This document shows positions 1-12,608 of a DNA stretch of 64,000 bases, piece by piece (the first letter of the stretch is position 1; every line of letters begins with the position of its first letter). The notes under the pieces were generated by a model. That model was not told the DNA's origin and searched no databases. It saw nothing but the letters and a program-made list of their open reading frames with translations. Origin of the DNA: Aphanomyces cochlioides (Eukaryota > Oomycota > Saprolegniomycetes > Saprolegniales > Verrucalvaceae); assembly GCA_019828595.1 (NCBI GenBank), contig JAHQRK010000033.1, positions 186,001 through 250,000 of the forward strand, written 5' to 3'. Position numbers and translations under genes: made by a program.

Positions 1-2
1 CG

Positions 3-1373
3 TCTGCGCCTCCTGCAGTGCTGGTGCCAAAATCCGGCGACGCACTACGCGAAATCACCATTACGGATCCGTCGGGTCAGCCTTTTGTCGTCGTGTTTCA
101 GCACAAGATCGCTGCTCTGAACAAGACATTGCCTCCGTCGATTGTTTCACGACGTGCAGAGGCCAAGGCTGAAAAAGCGAAGGCAAAAGCGGCCAAGGCA
201 GCGGCAAAATCTCCTCCGTCAGGAGAAAAAGAACCTGAACATGATGGAGACGATCATGATCAAGACCCTGGAACAAATGCGGAAGGCAAGGCCGACTCAA
301 CTGAGGCATCTGAAGATGGTCAAGATGAACAACCACAGCCAACAGCTCCTTCTCATGGCTCTGATGTCGATATGTCTGGTGACAGCGATCCCCCTAACAA
401 CAATGGACAAGACAAACAACAAGAAGATGTGGAAATGTCTACCAACGAATCGCCCGCTCTTGCTCCACCAAGTGAGCAGCCCAAGAACTCGCTGGACCTT
501 CAATTGGTAACGGGCTACCGGTCTGGACCAGCTCCAAAACGTACTTTGCCTTCGTCCCCACGTTTGGATCCCCTGCCGACATCCAACCGTTTTCATATCC
601 TCGAAGAAGACGACGTGGAACTCTCGTTTGAAGACTTTGCAGTGCCTCGAATTGTATTGGAAGATTCAAGTGCGCCACGCCCGAAAAAGACCAAAGGCAA
701 AGCGAAGAAACAACGACTTAACAAGTCTGCTGCAGCCCACCTCGAATTGGCGAAGAAGATCATTCGAGATAAGAAAGTCGAAGGCAGTATCACCGAATGT
801 CAACGCATTTTGCGAGATGATCCTCAGCTCGTTGCACATGCTATGTACGCACAAGATGAAGACCTCAGTTTGTTTCAGTCACTTGTTGCAACCAAGACTA
901 TTGAGCGCAAGATGGCTTTGTTAAAAGCTCAAGGCAAGCCTCACAACTACAAACATCACGTCAACTTCATGGCTCAATACAAGATTCACCCGTCAGAAAT
1001 CTTGGAAGAATTGACCACGGACATACCAGAGATCAAGCGCATCCTCTTTGCACTTGCTACGATTGACTTATTCCTCTCAAATCGGGCCCCAGACCTCTAC
1101 ACAAACTCGGAGGCACTGACTGTTCTATTGAACCAAGAAGCAACAAGATTGCCTGACACCAACTGCTTGACGGACTGGTCGCTGTTTGCTTTGATCGAAA
1201 ACTTCAGCGACAATCTCGAGAAGTTCACTTTGCCGGCTCCCGTCTTGTCGGCCATCTCGATGCTCAAAAGCATCACCAACAATTACCACATCGACGAGCT
1301 CTGCAGCAAAGCTCACCACTCCATGAACGCCGACGAAATTGATCCCCTCGATTTGGAGGACGATCAACTCTAA
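3..1373 (+). CDS. LINE ORF1 protein, C-terminal 456 aa (partial)
   Basis: The reading frame enters from outside the window at codon TCT (position 3) and ends at TAA 1371-1373. It corresponds to residues 557-1012 of the complete ORF1 in c15. Visible in order are a Lys/Ala-rich basic stretch, a Glu/Asp/Gln/Ser-rich low-complexity linker, a short NRFHILEEDD motif and a predicted mostly helical C-terminal region. ORF1 proteins of LINEs normally bind the element RNA and form the ribonucleoprotein; that role is inferred from position. I see no CCHC knuckle. The ATG at 357-359 is internal and not a start. This part has no disabling change. Confidence 0.88.
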   Translation, partial: SAPPAVLVPKSGDALREITITDPSGQPFVVVFQHKIAALNKTLPPSIVSRRAEAKAEKAKAKAAKAAAKSPPSGEKEPEHDGDDHDQDPGTNAEGKADSTEASEDGQDEQPQPTAPSHGSDVDMSGDSDPPNNNGQDKQQEDVEMSTNESPALAPPSEQPKNSLDLQLVTGYRSGPAPKRTLPSSPRLDPLPTSNRFHILEEDDVELSFEDFAVPRIVLEDSSAPRPKKTKGKAKKQRLNKSAAAHLELAKKIIRDKKVEGSITECQRILRDDPQLVAHAMYAQDEDLSLFQSLVATKTIERKMALLKAQGKPHNYKHHVNFMAQYKIHPSEILEELTTDIPEIKRILFALATIDLFLSNRAPDLYTNSEALTVLLNQEATRLPDTNCLTDWSLFALIENFSDNLEKFTLPAPVLSAISMLKSITNNYHIDELCSKAHHSMNADEIDPLDLEDDQL

Positions 1374-1451
1374 GGCTTCTATCCCCTGCTTCAATCCATT
1401 TCAACCTCCCCTCTGACCCCTCCATTCTACTCATTTTCATCTGTACTCGTG

Positions 1452-4400
1452 ATGATTGACAACAACTTCTCCGATGTCCCAACTGAACTCGTGGACTGGG
1501 ACCCACAAATCATCTCCCTCAACACCAATGGCTTCTCCAACAGTCATCGGTACATCCTCGACAAACTATCAAGTGTTCACGACGTTTCCTTTATCCAAGA
1601 AACCCGTTTCCGCACGCCAAGTCTCCACGACCGTGTTGCGTTCCATTGGCAACGCATCACAAACCACGAAGGCTCTTTGTTCTTTGAAGAGCCTATTTAC
1701 CCTGAAGTATCCACGTCGCCAGCCACTGGAGGTCTGGCTACGTTGATACATCCTCACTCTCCTTTGAAGAACGCCACTCAAGTCCCTCATGACAACCCAG
1801 TGCTTCGTGGTCGTTATCTACAAGTGCGATGTACTCTGGGTCCACTGACAGTCGTTCTCCACAATATCTATGCGCCGGCAGCCTTCCAACAACGAGCAAG
1901 TTACTTCGAAGAATTGCCACGCGACTTTCCTCCACATGCGCTCCACATTGTTGGAGGAGATTTCAACTGCACTCTCAACAAAGATTTGGATTCGTTGAGA
2001 CCCAGTACCTCCACCATGGCCGGCACCCTTCAACTGGAACAATGGATGCACAGTTTGTCTCTGGTGGATCTGTTTCGCCGTCAAAACCCCGTGGCAAGAA
2101 CCTTCACAAGTCCCACACTCACCAACCGACTCGACTACATCTTTTGTTCGTCCACCTTGGCGGGTCTTCGTCATTGGAAGGCGACGCACATGCCACACGT
2201 TCCACAGGCTGACCACGTGGCTTGTCGTATCATCTCAAAGCGTCAAACATTGCGCCATGGCTCTGGATCATGGAAAGCTCCAACTTGGCTACTTCGTCTA
2301 CCACGAGCGGCCGAGATTGTTCATGGATGTCTGGATCGATTTTTGGACAAGTCTCCATCATTCCACAATATCTCCAAGGCCTACGACATGATGGTCAATG
2401 ATATCCGCTCCCAACTCAAAGAATTCCATTCTCAACGATTGGAGAAACAACGTCTGCCGTTGAAGAAGTTAGCTGTCGAGATCGCTTCGCTTTTGCAAGT
2501 CCCCAACATGCGTCAAGATTCAGTGCTGGTGGATCGAGTGCGAGACCTTCAAAAGCAAATTCACGAGCTGCAAGATCGAGACAAGCAGTTTCGTCAAGAC
2601 CAGGCGTTCCAACTTCACTTGTATAAAGCAGAGCGCTCGTCCAAGTTCCACTTCATGTCCCCTGTCCCTACCCCCTTGAAGAAGACAGTCTTCAAAGAGT
2701 TGGTGGATGTCAATGGAAATGTTGTCTCCAATCAACAAGGCATGTCTGACGTCCTGGTCGACTACTACAAGGACTTGTTTGCAGCTCCCGAGGTGCAGCG
2801 ATCTGGAGACGAAGTGTCGTCATTTCTGACCCCATTGACTCGACACAAGCAACTGCCAGAGCAAGCCCAGAAAGAGCTGTCGGCTCCCTTGCGCGCCAAC
2901 GAGTTCTATCATGCTATTCGACACAGCAGTTCGAACTCAGCGCCAGGTCCCAACGCTCTGCCATTCGAAGTCCTCAAACTTGCACCTCACAAGTGGTCGT
3001 TGGTATTGGAGCTGCTATTCACACACCAGCTCCATTCTCACCCTCGCTTGACTCCCATGCAACTTGTCAGTACGCTGGTGTTGCTGCACAAGAAAGGCCC
3101 CAAGTCACAGGCCAAGAACTATCGGCCCATTAGCCTACTCAACACGGATGTGAAAATCCTGACGAGTATTCTGGCTTATCGACTCCAGCGCCACATTCGA
3201 CACATCATCCACCCGGACCAGCAAGGCTTTATCCGTCGAAGCAATATCCAAACCAATATTGCACGACTGGATGACATGCTGCACCACATCAAACTACACA
3301 GTCCGTCCTCGATGGTGGCACTGCTTGACTTTGAGAAAGCTTTTGATCGCGTGGACCACGCGTACTTGCTCCGCGTCCTCCGTCACTATGGCTTTCCCGA
3401 AACCTTTGTTGGCATGGTTCGCGTACTGTACTCGGGCCGCAAGTCTCGCATCTTGGTGAACGGCTTCTTGTCCAAGCCAGTTCACATCTCACGCGGTGTG
3501 TTGCAAGGTGATCCACTGTCGCCACTTCTGTTTGTGATCGCTTTGGAACCGATGTGCCAACTCCTACGGCAACACTCCAACTATGGCATCAAGTGTGGGG
3601 ATCGCTACCACACTGGGAGTTACTTTGCCGACGACTCGCAACTCTATGCTGCAAATGAGACGTGCCTCCACCGGCAGCTTGCATTGGTTCAAACCTTTTG
3701 CGACAAGTCTGGTTTCCGACTCAACGTAGACAAGACCCAAATTCTGACCTACAGCCAGTTGAATGGGAACCTTGCCTCACTACAAGTTACTTCCGACAGT
3801 CCCGTGAAGGCTCTTGGTATCTTGGTTGCGCCCAATCTTTCTCCATTGGCACGTTTCAATTACGTGTTTGAGAAGTTTGTGGCTCGCTTGTCTTTGTGGC
3901 TCTACAAGGCTCGAACCATGGCCGGAAAAGTCACTATCCTGCACAGCATATGTCTGCCTGTGTTATGGTACCAACTGGCTTTTGTCCCTGCCGACAAAGA
4001 CCTGGCCAAAAAGATCGACAAGGCCATGCTTCAATTTATGCATGGTGAAGAAATCAACCCATCCTCCTCTGTCCATGGCCTCCGTTTGATCAAAAAGGAG
4101 ATCCTATTCATGCCGAAGAAGTCCGGTGGCTTAGGCCTGCACCATGCACTTGCTTTATGGCAACAACACAACCGCTCTGTCATGATCAGATGCATTCAAG
4201 CCATCACCACCCCACCCCGCAAGTCTGCCATGTCCGCCTGGATTACGCCGGGCTATACTCTCCTCGAGAAGGCTTTTCATCCATGGGGTCCCCCCGAGAT
4301 CTCCTCTTGGCGAATGGCTCTTCTGCATTCATCAGACAACTGTACAAGAATCCCAATATCACTCCAATGTGGAAAGCCTTATTGAGTAGCTGGTTTGAAT

Positions 4401-5506
4401 CCCGCTGGACTCCGTACGGCTGTCCAAATCACATCTCATCTTTGGATGTTCCCCTTTGGCACAACTCGTATCTGCCTGGACTCGAAGACCTATACGATCA
4501 GTGCTCTACATCGACGCAAGACCAAGCCAATGTATTGGCTTCGCTTCACATCACGAAGTTGTCGCATTTGTTGACTCCGTGTCAGCGAGTTTGGCCAGCT
4601 TCGATCTTGTTCGACAAAATCAACCGTGCCTGCCGCCAAGCCAATTTTGTCCCTCCAACGAAACAATGGATCTCAATCTTGGTGACCAAGTTATCACGAT
4701 TGTTTGAGATTGTTTCTGAAGAGGATGCTCCCGTGTTCCACTTGCCGACGCCAAGCTCTGAATGGATGGAATGGCACTGGATAATTCACCCTGACTCGAG
4801 TCCGATCTTGTTGGCGCTTGCGACTTCGAAATCGGCTAAGATCAGAGCTTCTCCAGCTGTCAGCTCGTCCATTCTTCCTACCAAGCATCTCAACCTGCCA
4901 TCCAACTTTTACGAAGACCCCAAGCGCCTTACCCAACTTGCCGCCTTCCTCCAACCCGACCACATTCTCCCTCGATATGGAGAGTTCATTTTCAAGACCC
5001 TTCTCCGCGCCAACGCCATGCAATATCTGTTTCAGTACCAAGACCCCAAGCCGACGTGTGTCTTCTGTCGTGTCAATGAGACGTACGAGCATTTCCTGTT
5101 CTCTTGTGGATATGGTCAATCTGTTTGGTATTCCTTCAAGACAATCCAGCGACTGCTCGAGTGTTCCTTTCCGTCCACGTGTCTGGAAATGTTCTACGAG
5201 ACGTCCAAGCCGTCCGATGGATACTACATCCGTGGCTATCTGAAGATCTGGCCGATTGTCCGAGCCTGCGTGTATTATCAAATATGGCTCCAACGTGCCG
5301 ATCGCACCTTTCGACCCGACCTCACAGCGAAGAGTCCGATGGAAGTTGCCATTCATGCTGCCTCTTTGATCAAGCTACATCTACAACAGCTCCTGGTTGA
5401 TCTCCCTCTCAAGAAGGGATACACCAAGGTATTCAATGTGCTCAAGCATCTATCTTCGGACCCCTGGTTACGTCAACACGCCATTCCTGACAGTGTCGTT
5501 TCATGA
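1452..5506 (+). pseudogene. LINE ORF2 (APE endonuclease-reverse transcriptase), frameshifted
   Basis: The ATG at 1452 begins MIDNNF. The frame encodes the endonuclease (IQET, GGDFN, RLDYIF), the reverse transcriptase (DFEKAFDRVDH, RGVLQGDPLSP, YFADD) and then the C-terminal zinc region. One T is missing at about 4289 (GGGGTCCCCCC where intact copies have GGGGTTCCCCCC). This shifts the frame near residue 946 and gives a stop at 4383-4385. The original frame resumes downstream and ends at TGA 5504-5506, so the zinc motif is still encoded but detached. Reverse transcriptase motifs are intact. The lesion is next to a homopolymer, so a sequencing error is possible. Confidence 0.88.
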
Positions 5507-5651
5507 GTGAGCTGACGGCTCACCACTTCATCTCCTGTTCAATGACCACTTTGCCATATTCTGTTTTCCAAGTTCTATTTATACAGTACGAGGCAAATTA
5601 GTAAGTCATTAGGGCCTTTGCTCAAAAATAAGGTTAATACAACTCATTTAA

Positions 5652-7830
5652 CCGTTACCAATTGAAGGTCCAGCGAGTTCTTGGGCTGCTCACTTGGTGG
5701 AGCAAGAGCGGGCGATTCGTTGGTAGACATTTCCACATCTTCTTGTTGTTTGTCTTGTCCATTGTTGTTAGGGGGATCGCTGTCACCAGACATATCGACA
5801 TCAGAGCCATGAGAAGGAGCTGTTGGCTGTGGTTGTTCATCTTGACGATCTCCAGATGCCTCAGTTGAGTCGGCCTTGCCTTCCGCATTTGTTCCAGGGT
5901 CTTGATCATGATCGTCTCCATCATGTTCAGGTTCTTTTTCTCCTGACGGAGGAGATTTTGCCGCTGCCTTGGCCGCTTTTGCCTTCGCTTTTTCAGCCTT
6001 GGCCTCTGCACGTCGTGAAACAATCGACGGAGGCAATGTCTTGTTCAGAGCAGCGATCTTGTGCTGAAACACGACGACAAAAGGCTGACCCGACGGATCC
6101 GTAATGGTGATTTCGCGTAGTGCGTCGCCGGATTTTGGCACCAGCACTGCAGGAGGCGCAGACGACTTGAAAATGACTCTCAAATGCGGCGACTTGATGT
6201 TCTGACCAGCAGTAGGGTTGAATGCTGCTATCACTGACTTGGTCAATGCAGCCATTTTCTTGACAATTGCCTTGGCCATCGAAGGGTGACTGACCTTGTT
6301 GAACGTAACGTAGTAGTTGTTGCCATAACGCGAGTATTTGGGAACCAGGAAGTCTTTGCCACCAAGTCGAAACGTTGTGCCTCCCATTTCCACGCACGTA
6401 GACAAGTTGTAACTTGAGATCACAATGGTCTGTGGGTTCTTCTTGTGGATCAAAATGTTCGGAAATTTGGAGCCCCATAACGAACCAGGATTTTCCTTGA
6501 CAAATTGATCGCAGATGACTTTTTCGGACCAGTCCTTGTAGCCTTCGCCCAACTTGACTGTGAGCTCGTACACTTGGGACTGGGGGGTGAGCAAAATGTT
6601 TTCAATGAAGGCGTCCATGTCACCAGAGTCTTTGTAGAATGCGTCCGCCATGGCCTCGCATCGCGCAATATCGTCATCGGCAATAGCATGAGCACCAGTG
6701 TTGCGATGTTTCGCGCCCTTGGGGGCATTGCCTTGCTTGGAATCTTTCTTGGACGAAGCTGAATCCTTGCCGGGAGTCTTTTGCGTCCATGGATTGGCCC
6801 TTTCAGCGTTTTGTTGCTCTTGATCGCCTTGTATTTTGTCTGCCGCGGTAGGAGGATCAACAGCGCCATTTCCTTGAGCAACGGATTTGTCGACAATGTC
6901 TTGATTTGACTGGTCATTGTCATTGTTTGTCGATTGTTCCTCTTGAATAACTTCTCCAGGAGTATCACACGGCTTCGCTTGGCCGTTAATGTCGCCTGAC
7001 CCATCAACCTCAGAGTGAATTTGAGTATTTCCCTCGTCGGTTAAGGCCTCGGTTTCAGTAGAATCCTTCCCCTCGGCGTCTCCAGAGACCATATCCACGT
7101 CCTCTTGAGATTTTTCTTCTTCCTCTCCCGTTCTAGGAGGCTCAGCACAGGGGGCGACGCGGTTGGTGGCTGCTGGCTCAGTCCCATTGGTCACGAGAAA
7201 GGCCGGGGCCAGACCCCCAGTGACAGGGGTAGAAGGGGAATCCATGCCATCCCCGCAGCACGGTGACTGGGGTACACCATTGCTCCGGCGAGAACCCAAA
7301 TCGGGATACCGCCCCCGCCCCTCCGAAGAGGCCCCTGGGGGGAAGTAGACAGAACCGCAGGGTGTGCCCATAGGGGGGGCCCTCGTAGCCTCTAGGGCTG
7401 GCATGGACCCCGTTTTCTCGCCGCCTTCACTGGGGATCGACTCCAATTGGAGTCCAGGGAAGCAGCCACCACAGGCACAAGGCCCCAGTGGTTCGCCCTC
7501 CTGAGTGAGGGCTTCGCTAGACAAGTTAACGACAGTGGTCTGGGGGTCAACCACTGACCCACTGAGGTTGACCCCCCCTGGAACTCCGGCGAGTGGAGCA
7601 CCAGGTGAAGCGCTGGGGGAGCGAGACGCAGATTGGTCTCCAGAGACGCCATTGGGGTCGAACTCGACCTCCACTTCGGCCCTAGGGTTAGGTGTAGAGA
7701 CATTACTCACACCACTTCCGCCATCCTGATTGGACGACGAAAGTGGGTGAGGTGATACAATACCTGGAATGATGGTGACTCCGTGAGTGTTGGTCTCACG
7801 AAGCTCGGAACAGCTGTTGGCGTTGGACAT
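5652..7830 (-). CDS. LINE ORF1 protein, N-terminal 726 aa (interrupted by c1)
   Basis: The start is the first ATG of the element (7828-7830, MSNANSC). The frame is open upstream to the element end, but no earlier ATG exists. The N-terminal 400 residues are Ser/Pro/Gly/Glu-rich and probably disordered, with a small Cys cluster (CACGGC) near residue 118. The centre, at about residues 400-590, looks globular. The frame stays open to the c1 junction, where residue 726 (…LQLVT) is followed by foreign codons and a stop. No frameshift is visible in the retained part. Confidence 0.87.
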
Positions 7831-7891
7831 TTTGAGCGCGGCGGCACTTGATAACTTCTTGACTTGAGGGGTACGAGGCAAATTCGGAAGT
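5652..7891 (-). mobile_element. LINE copy c2, 5' part
   Basis: Reference positions 1 to about 2240 on the minus strand: the complete 5' end (ACTTCCG read from 7891 leftwards), the 5' UTR and ORF1 to residue 726. It is cut on the left by c1. Its 5' end abuts c3 ORF2 sequence, so c2 inserted into c3. The flank 7892-7906 ends in GG fifteen bases from the junction, the position expected if the missing 3' end used the CC target rule. Confidence 0.92.
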
Positions 7892-10800
7892 CACAAACCA
7901 CGAAGGCTCTTTGTTCTTTGAAGAGCCTATTTACCCTGAAGTATCCACGTCGCCAGCCACTGGAGGTCTGGCTACGTTGATACATCCTCACTCTCCTTTG
8001 AAGAACGCCACTCAAGTCCCTCATGACAAACCAGTGCTTCGTGGTCGTTATCTACAAGTGCGATGTACTCTGGGCCCACTGACAGTCGTTCTCCACAATA
8101 TCTATGCGCCGGCAGCCTTCCAAGAACGAGCAAGTTACTTCGAAGAATTACCACGCGACTTTCCTCCACATGCGCTCCACATTGTTGGAGGAGATTTCAA
8201 CTGCACTCTCAACAAAGATTTGGATTCGTTGAGACCCAGTACCTCCACCATGGCCGGCACCCTTCAACTGGAACAATGGATGCGCAGTTTGTCTCTGGTG
8301 GATCTGTTTCGTCGTCAAAACCCCGTGGCACGAGCCTTCACAAGTCCCACACTCACCAACCGACTCGACTACATCTTTTGTTCGTCCACCTTGGCGGGTC
8401 TTCGTCATTGGAAGGCGACGCACATGCCACACGTTCCACAGGCTGACCACGTGGCATGTCGTATCATCACAAAGCGTCAAACATTGCGCCATGGCTCTGG
8501 ATCATGGAAAGCTCCAACTTGGCTACTTCGTCTACCACGAGCGGCCGAGATTGTTCATGGATGTCTGGATCGATTTTTGGACAAGTCTCCAACATTCCAC
8601 AATATCTCCAAGGCCTACGACATGCTGGTCAATGATATCCGCTCCCAACTCAAAGAATTCCATTCTCAACGATTGGAGAAACAACGTCTGCCGTTGAAGA
8701 AGTTAGCTGTGGAGATCGCTTCGCTTTTGCAAGTCCCCAACATGCGTCAAGATTCAGTGCTGGTGGATCGAGTGCGAGACCTTCAAAAGCAAATTCACGA
8801 GCTGCAAGATCGAGACAAGCAGTTTCGTCAAGACCAGGCGTTCCAACTTCACTTGTACAAAGCAGAGCGCTCGTCCAAGTTCCACTTCATGTCCCCTGTC
8901 CCTACCCCCTTGAAGAAGACAGTCTTCAAATAGTTGGTGGATGTCAATGGAAATGTTGTCTCCAATCAACAAGGCATGTCTGACGTCCTGGTCGACTACT
9001 ACAAGGACTTGTTTGCAGCTCCCGAGGTGCAGCGATCTGGAGACGAAGTGTCGTCATTTCTGACCCCATTGACTCGACACAAGCAACTGCCAGAGCAAGC
9101 CCAGAAAGAGCTGTCGGCTCCCTTGCGCGCCAACGAGTTCTATCATGCTATTCGACACAGCAGTTCGAACTCAGCGCCAGGTCCCAACGCTCTGCCATTC
9201 GAAGTCCTCAAACTTGCACCTCACAAGTGGTCGTTGGTATTGGAGCTGCTATTCACACACCAGCTCCATTCTCACCCTCGCTTGACTCCCATGCAACTTG
9301 TCAGTACGCTGGTGTTGCTGCACAAGAAAGGCCCCAAGTCACAAGCCAAGAACTATCGGCCCATTAGCCTACTCAACACGGATGTGAAAATCCTGACGAG
9401 TATTCTGGCTTATCGACTCCAGCGCCACATTCGACACATCATCCACCCGGACCAGCAAGGCTTTATCCGTCGAAGCAATATCCAAACCAATATTGCACGA
9501 CTGGATGACATGCTGCACCACATCAAACTACACAGTCCGTCCTCGATGGTGGCACTGCTTGACTTTGAGAAAGCTTTTGATCGCGTGGACCACGCGTACT
9601 TGCTCCGCGTCCTCCATCACTATGGCTTTCCCGAAACCTTTGTTGACATGGTTCGCGTACTGTACTCGGGCCGCAAGTCTCGCATCTTGGTGAACGGCTT
9701 CTTGTCCAAGCCAGTTCACATCTCACGCGGTGTGTTGCAAGGTGATCCACTGTCGCCACTTCTGTTTGTGATCGCTTTGGAACCGATGTGCCAACTCCTA
9801 CGGCAACACTCCAACTATGGCATCAAGTGTGGGGATCGCTACCACACTGGGAGTTACTTTGCCGACGACTCGCAACTCTATGCGGCAAATGAGACGTGCC
9901 TCCACCGGCAGCTTGCATTGGTTCAAACCTTTTGCGACAAGTCTGGTTTCCGACTCAACGTAGACAAGACCCAAATTCTGACCTACAGCCAGTTGAATGG
10001 GAACCTTGCCTCACTACAAGTTACTTCCGACAGTCCCGTGAAGGCTCTTGGTATCTTGGTTGCGCCCAATCTTTCTCCATTGGCACGTTTCAATTACGTG
10101 TTTGAGAAGTTTGTGGCTCGCTTGTCTTTGTGGCTCTACAAGGCTCGAACCATGGCCGGAAAAGTCACTATCCTGCACAGCATATGTCTGCCTGTGTTAT
10201 GGTACCAACTGGCTTTTGTCCCTGCCGACAAAGACCTGGCCAAAAAGATCGACAAGGCCATGCTTCAATTTATGCATGGTGAAGAAATCAACCCATCCTC
10301 CTCTGTCCATGGCCTCCGTTTGATCAAAAAGGAGATCATATTCATGCCGAAGAAGTCCGGTGGCTTAGGCCTGCACCATGCACTTGCTTTATGGCAACAA
10401 CACAACCGCTCTGTCATGATCAGATGCATTCAAGCCATCACCACCCCACCCCGCAAGTCTGCCATGTCCGCCTGGATTACGCCGGGCTATACTCTCCTCG
10501 AGAAGGCTTTTCATCCATGGGGTTCCCCCCGAGATCTCCTCTTGGCAAATGGCTCTTCTGCATTCATCAGACGACTGTACAAGAATCCCAATATCACTCC
10601 AATGTGGAAAGCCTTATTGAGTAGCTGGTTTGAATCCCGCTGGACTCCGTACGGCTGTCCAAATCACATCTCATCTTTGGATGTTCCCCTTTGGCACAAC
10701 TCGTATCTGCCTGGACTCGAAGACCTATACGATCAGTGCTCTACATCGACGCAAGACCAAGCCAATGTATTGGCTTCGCTTCACATCACGAAGTTGTCGC

Positions 10801-11741
10801 ATTTGTTGACTCCGTGTCAGCGAGTTTGGCCAGCTTCGATCTTGTTCGACAAAATCAACCGTGCCTGCCGCCAAGCCAATTTTGTCCCTCCAACGAAACA
10901 ATGGATCTCAATCTTGGTGACCAAGTTATCACGATTGTTTGAGATTGTTTCTGAAGAGGATGCTCCCGTGTTCCACTTGCCGACGCCAAGCTCTGAATGG
11001 ATGAAATGGCACTGGATGATTCACCCTGACTCGAGTCCGATCTTGTTGGCGCTTGCGACTTCGAAATCGGCTAAGATCAGAGCTTCTCCAGCTGCCAGCT
11101 CGTCCATTCTTCCTACCAAGCATCTCAACCTGCCATCCAACTTTTACGAAGACCCCAAGCGCCTTACCCAACTTGCCGCCTTCCTCCAACCCGACCACAT
11201 TCTCCCTCGATATGGAGAGTTCATTTTCAAGACCCTTCTCCGCGCCAACGCCATGCAATATCTGTTTCAGTACCAAGACCCCAAGCCGACGTGTGTCTTC
11301 TGTCGTGTCAATGAGACGTACGAGCATTTCCTGTTCTCTTGTGGATATGGTCAATCTGTTTGGTATTCCTTCAAGACAATCCAGCGACTGCTCGAGTGTT
11401 CCTTTCCGTCCACGTGTCTGGAAATGTTCTACGAGACGCCCAAGCCGTCCGATGGATACTACATCCGTGGCTATCTGAAGATCTGGCCGATTGTCCGAGC
11501 CTGCGTGTATTATCAAATATGGCTCCAACGTGCCGATCGCACCTTTCGACCCGACCTCACAGCGAAGAGTCCGATGGAAGTTGCCATTCATGCTGCCTCT
11601 TTGATCAAGCTACATCTACAACAGCTCCTGGTTGATCTCCCTCTCAAGAAGGGATACACCAAGGTATTCAATGTGCTCAAGCATCTATCTTCGGACCCCT
11701 GGTTATGTCAACACATCATTCCTAACAGCGTCGTTTCATGA
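7892..11741 (+). pseudogene. LINE ORF2, residues ~70-1351, with nonsense codon
   Basis: The frame begins inside the endonuclease domain because c2 interrupts it. It retains GGDFN, RLDYIF and all reverse transcriptase motifs, including YFADD. GAG to TAG at 8931-8933 (equivalent to Glu416) stops translation before the reverse transcriptase. The frame then stays open to the normal TGA at 11739-11741. The C-terminus reads LCQHIIPNSVVS, a variant shared only with c6 in this window. The copy cannot supply a full protein but could still act as recombination template. Confidence 0.9.
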
Positions 11742-11887
11742 GTGAGCTAACGGCTCACTCACTTCATCTCCTGTTCAATGACCACTTTGCCATATTCTGT
11801 TTTCCAAGTTCTATTTATACAGTACGAGGCAAATTAGTAAGTCATTAGGGCCTTTGCTCAAAAATAAGGTTAATACAACTCATTTAA
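7892..11887 (+). mobile_element. LINE copy c3, 3' part
   Basis: Reference positions 3385-7380. The left edge is the c2 insertion point. The 3' end CATTTAA (11881-11887) meets CCACGGGG, antisense ORF2 of c4, so c3 inserted into c4. The 3' UTR has the long hairpin variant with loop TAACG. Its last 700 bp match c6 more closely than c9 does, which identifies c3 as a parent of hybrid copy c6. Confidence 0.92.
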
Positions 11888-12530
11888 CCACGGGGTTTTG
11901 ACGGCGAAACAGATCCACCAGAGACAAACTGTGCATCCATTGTTCCAGTTGAAGGGTGCCGGCCATGGTGGAGGTACTGGGTCTCAACGAATCCAAATCT
12001 TTGTTGAGAGTGCAGTTGAAATCTCCTCCAACAATGTGGAGCGCATGTGGAGGAAAGTCGCGTGGCAATTCTTCGAAGTAACTTGCTCGTTGTTGGAAGG
12101 CTGCCGGCGCATAGATATTGTGGAGAACGACTGTCAGTGGACCCAGAGTACATCGCACTTGTAGATAACGACCACGAAGCACTGGGTTGTCATGAGGGAC
12201 TTGAGTGGCGTTCTTCAAAGGAGAGTGAGGATGTATCAACGTAGCCAGACCTCCAGTGGCTGGCGACGTGGATACTTCAGGGTAAATAGGCTCTTCAAAG
12301 AACAAAGAGCCTTCGTGGTTTGTGATGCGTTGCCAATGGAACGCAACACGGTCGTGGAGACTTGGCGTGCGGAAACGGGTTTCTTGGATAAAGGAAACGT
12401 CGTGAACACTTGATAGTTTGTCGAGGATGTACCGATGACTGTTGGAGAAGCCATTGGTGTTGAGGGAGATGATTTGTGGGTCCCAGTCCACGAGTTCAGT
12501 TGGGACATCGGAGAAGTTGTTGTCACTCAT
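11888..12530 (-). CDS. LINE ORF2, N-terminal 214 aa (endonuclease fragment, cut by c3)
   Basis: The ATG at 12528-12530 begins MSDNNF, the Ser variant shared with c7 and c11; c1, c10, c12 and c15 have MIDNNF. The fragment contains the first endonuclease motifs (SLNTNG, IQET, YAPA, GGDFN) but loses RLDYIF and the ADH-type catalytic His region. It ends at the c3 junction, where a few foreign codons precede a stop. It is not expected to be catalytic. Confidence 0.85.
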
Positions 12531-12608
12531 CACGAGTACAGATGAAAATGAGTAGAATGGAGGGGTCAGAGGGGAGGTTGAAATGGATTGAAGCAGGGGA
12601 TAGAAGCC

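Larger units (their letters stand above)
1..5651 (+). mobile_element. LINE copy c1, 5' part outside window
   Basis: This copy covers reference positions of about 1728-7380: the ORF1 C-terminal half, the spacer, ORF2 and the 3' UTR. Its 3' end (CATTTAA, 5645-5651) abuts CCGTTACC, which is antisense ORF1 sequence of c2, so c1 inserted into c2. CC at 5652-5653 is shared by the element end and the target. It is the innermost and so youngest member of the visible insertion chain. The 5' junction lies left of the window. The 3' UTR has the short hairpin variant (GCTCACCAC). Confidence 0.93.

Noticed and set aside
1449..1454. GTG start for ORF2 three bases before the ATG
   Set aside because: In a eukaryotic element the adjacent ATG at 1452 is the plausible start; the same holds for the other copies.
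7690..7700. CCTAGGGTTAGG-like sequence resembling a telomere repeat, and TTAACC at the element end
   Set aside because: The first lies inside ORF1 as a single instance, and the 3' end flanks are ORF sequences, not telomere repeats.
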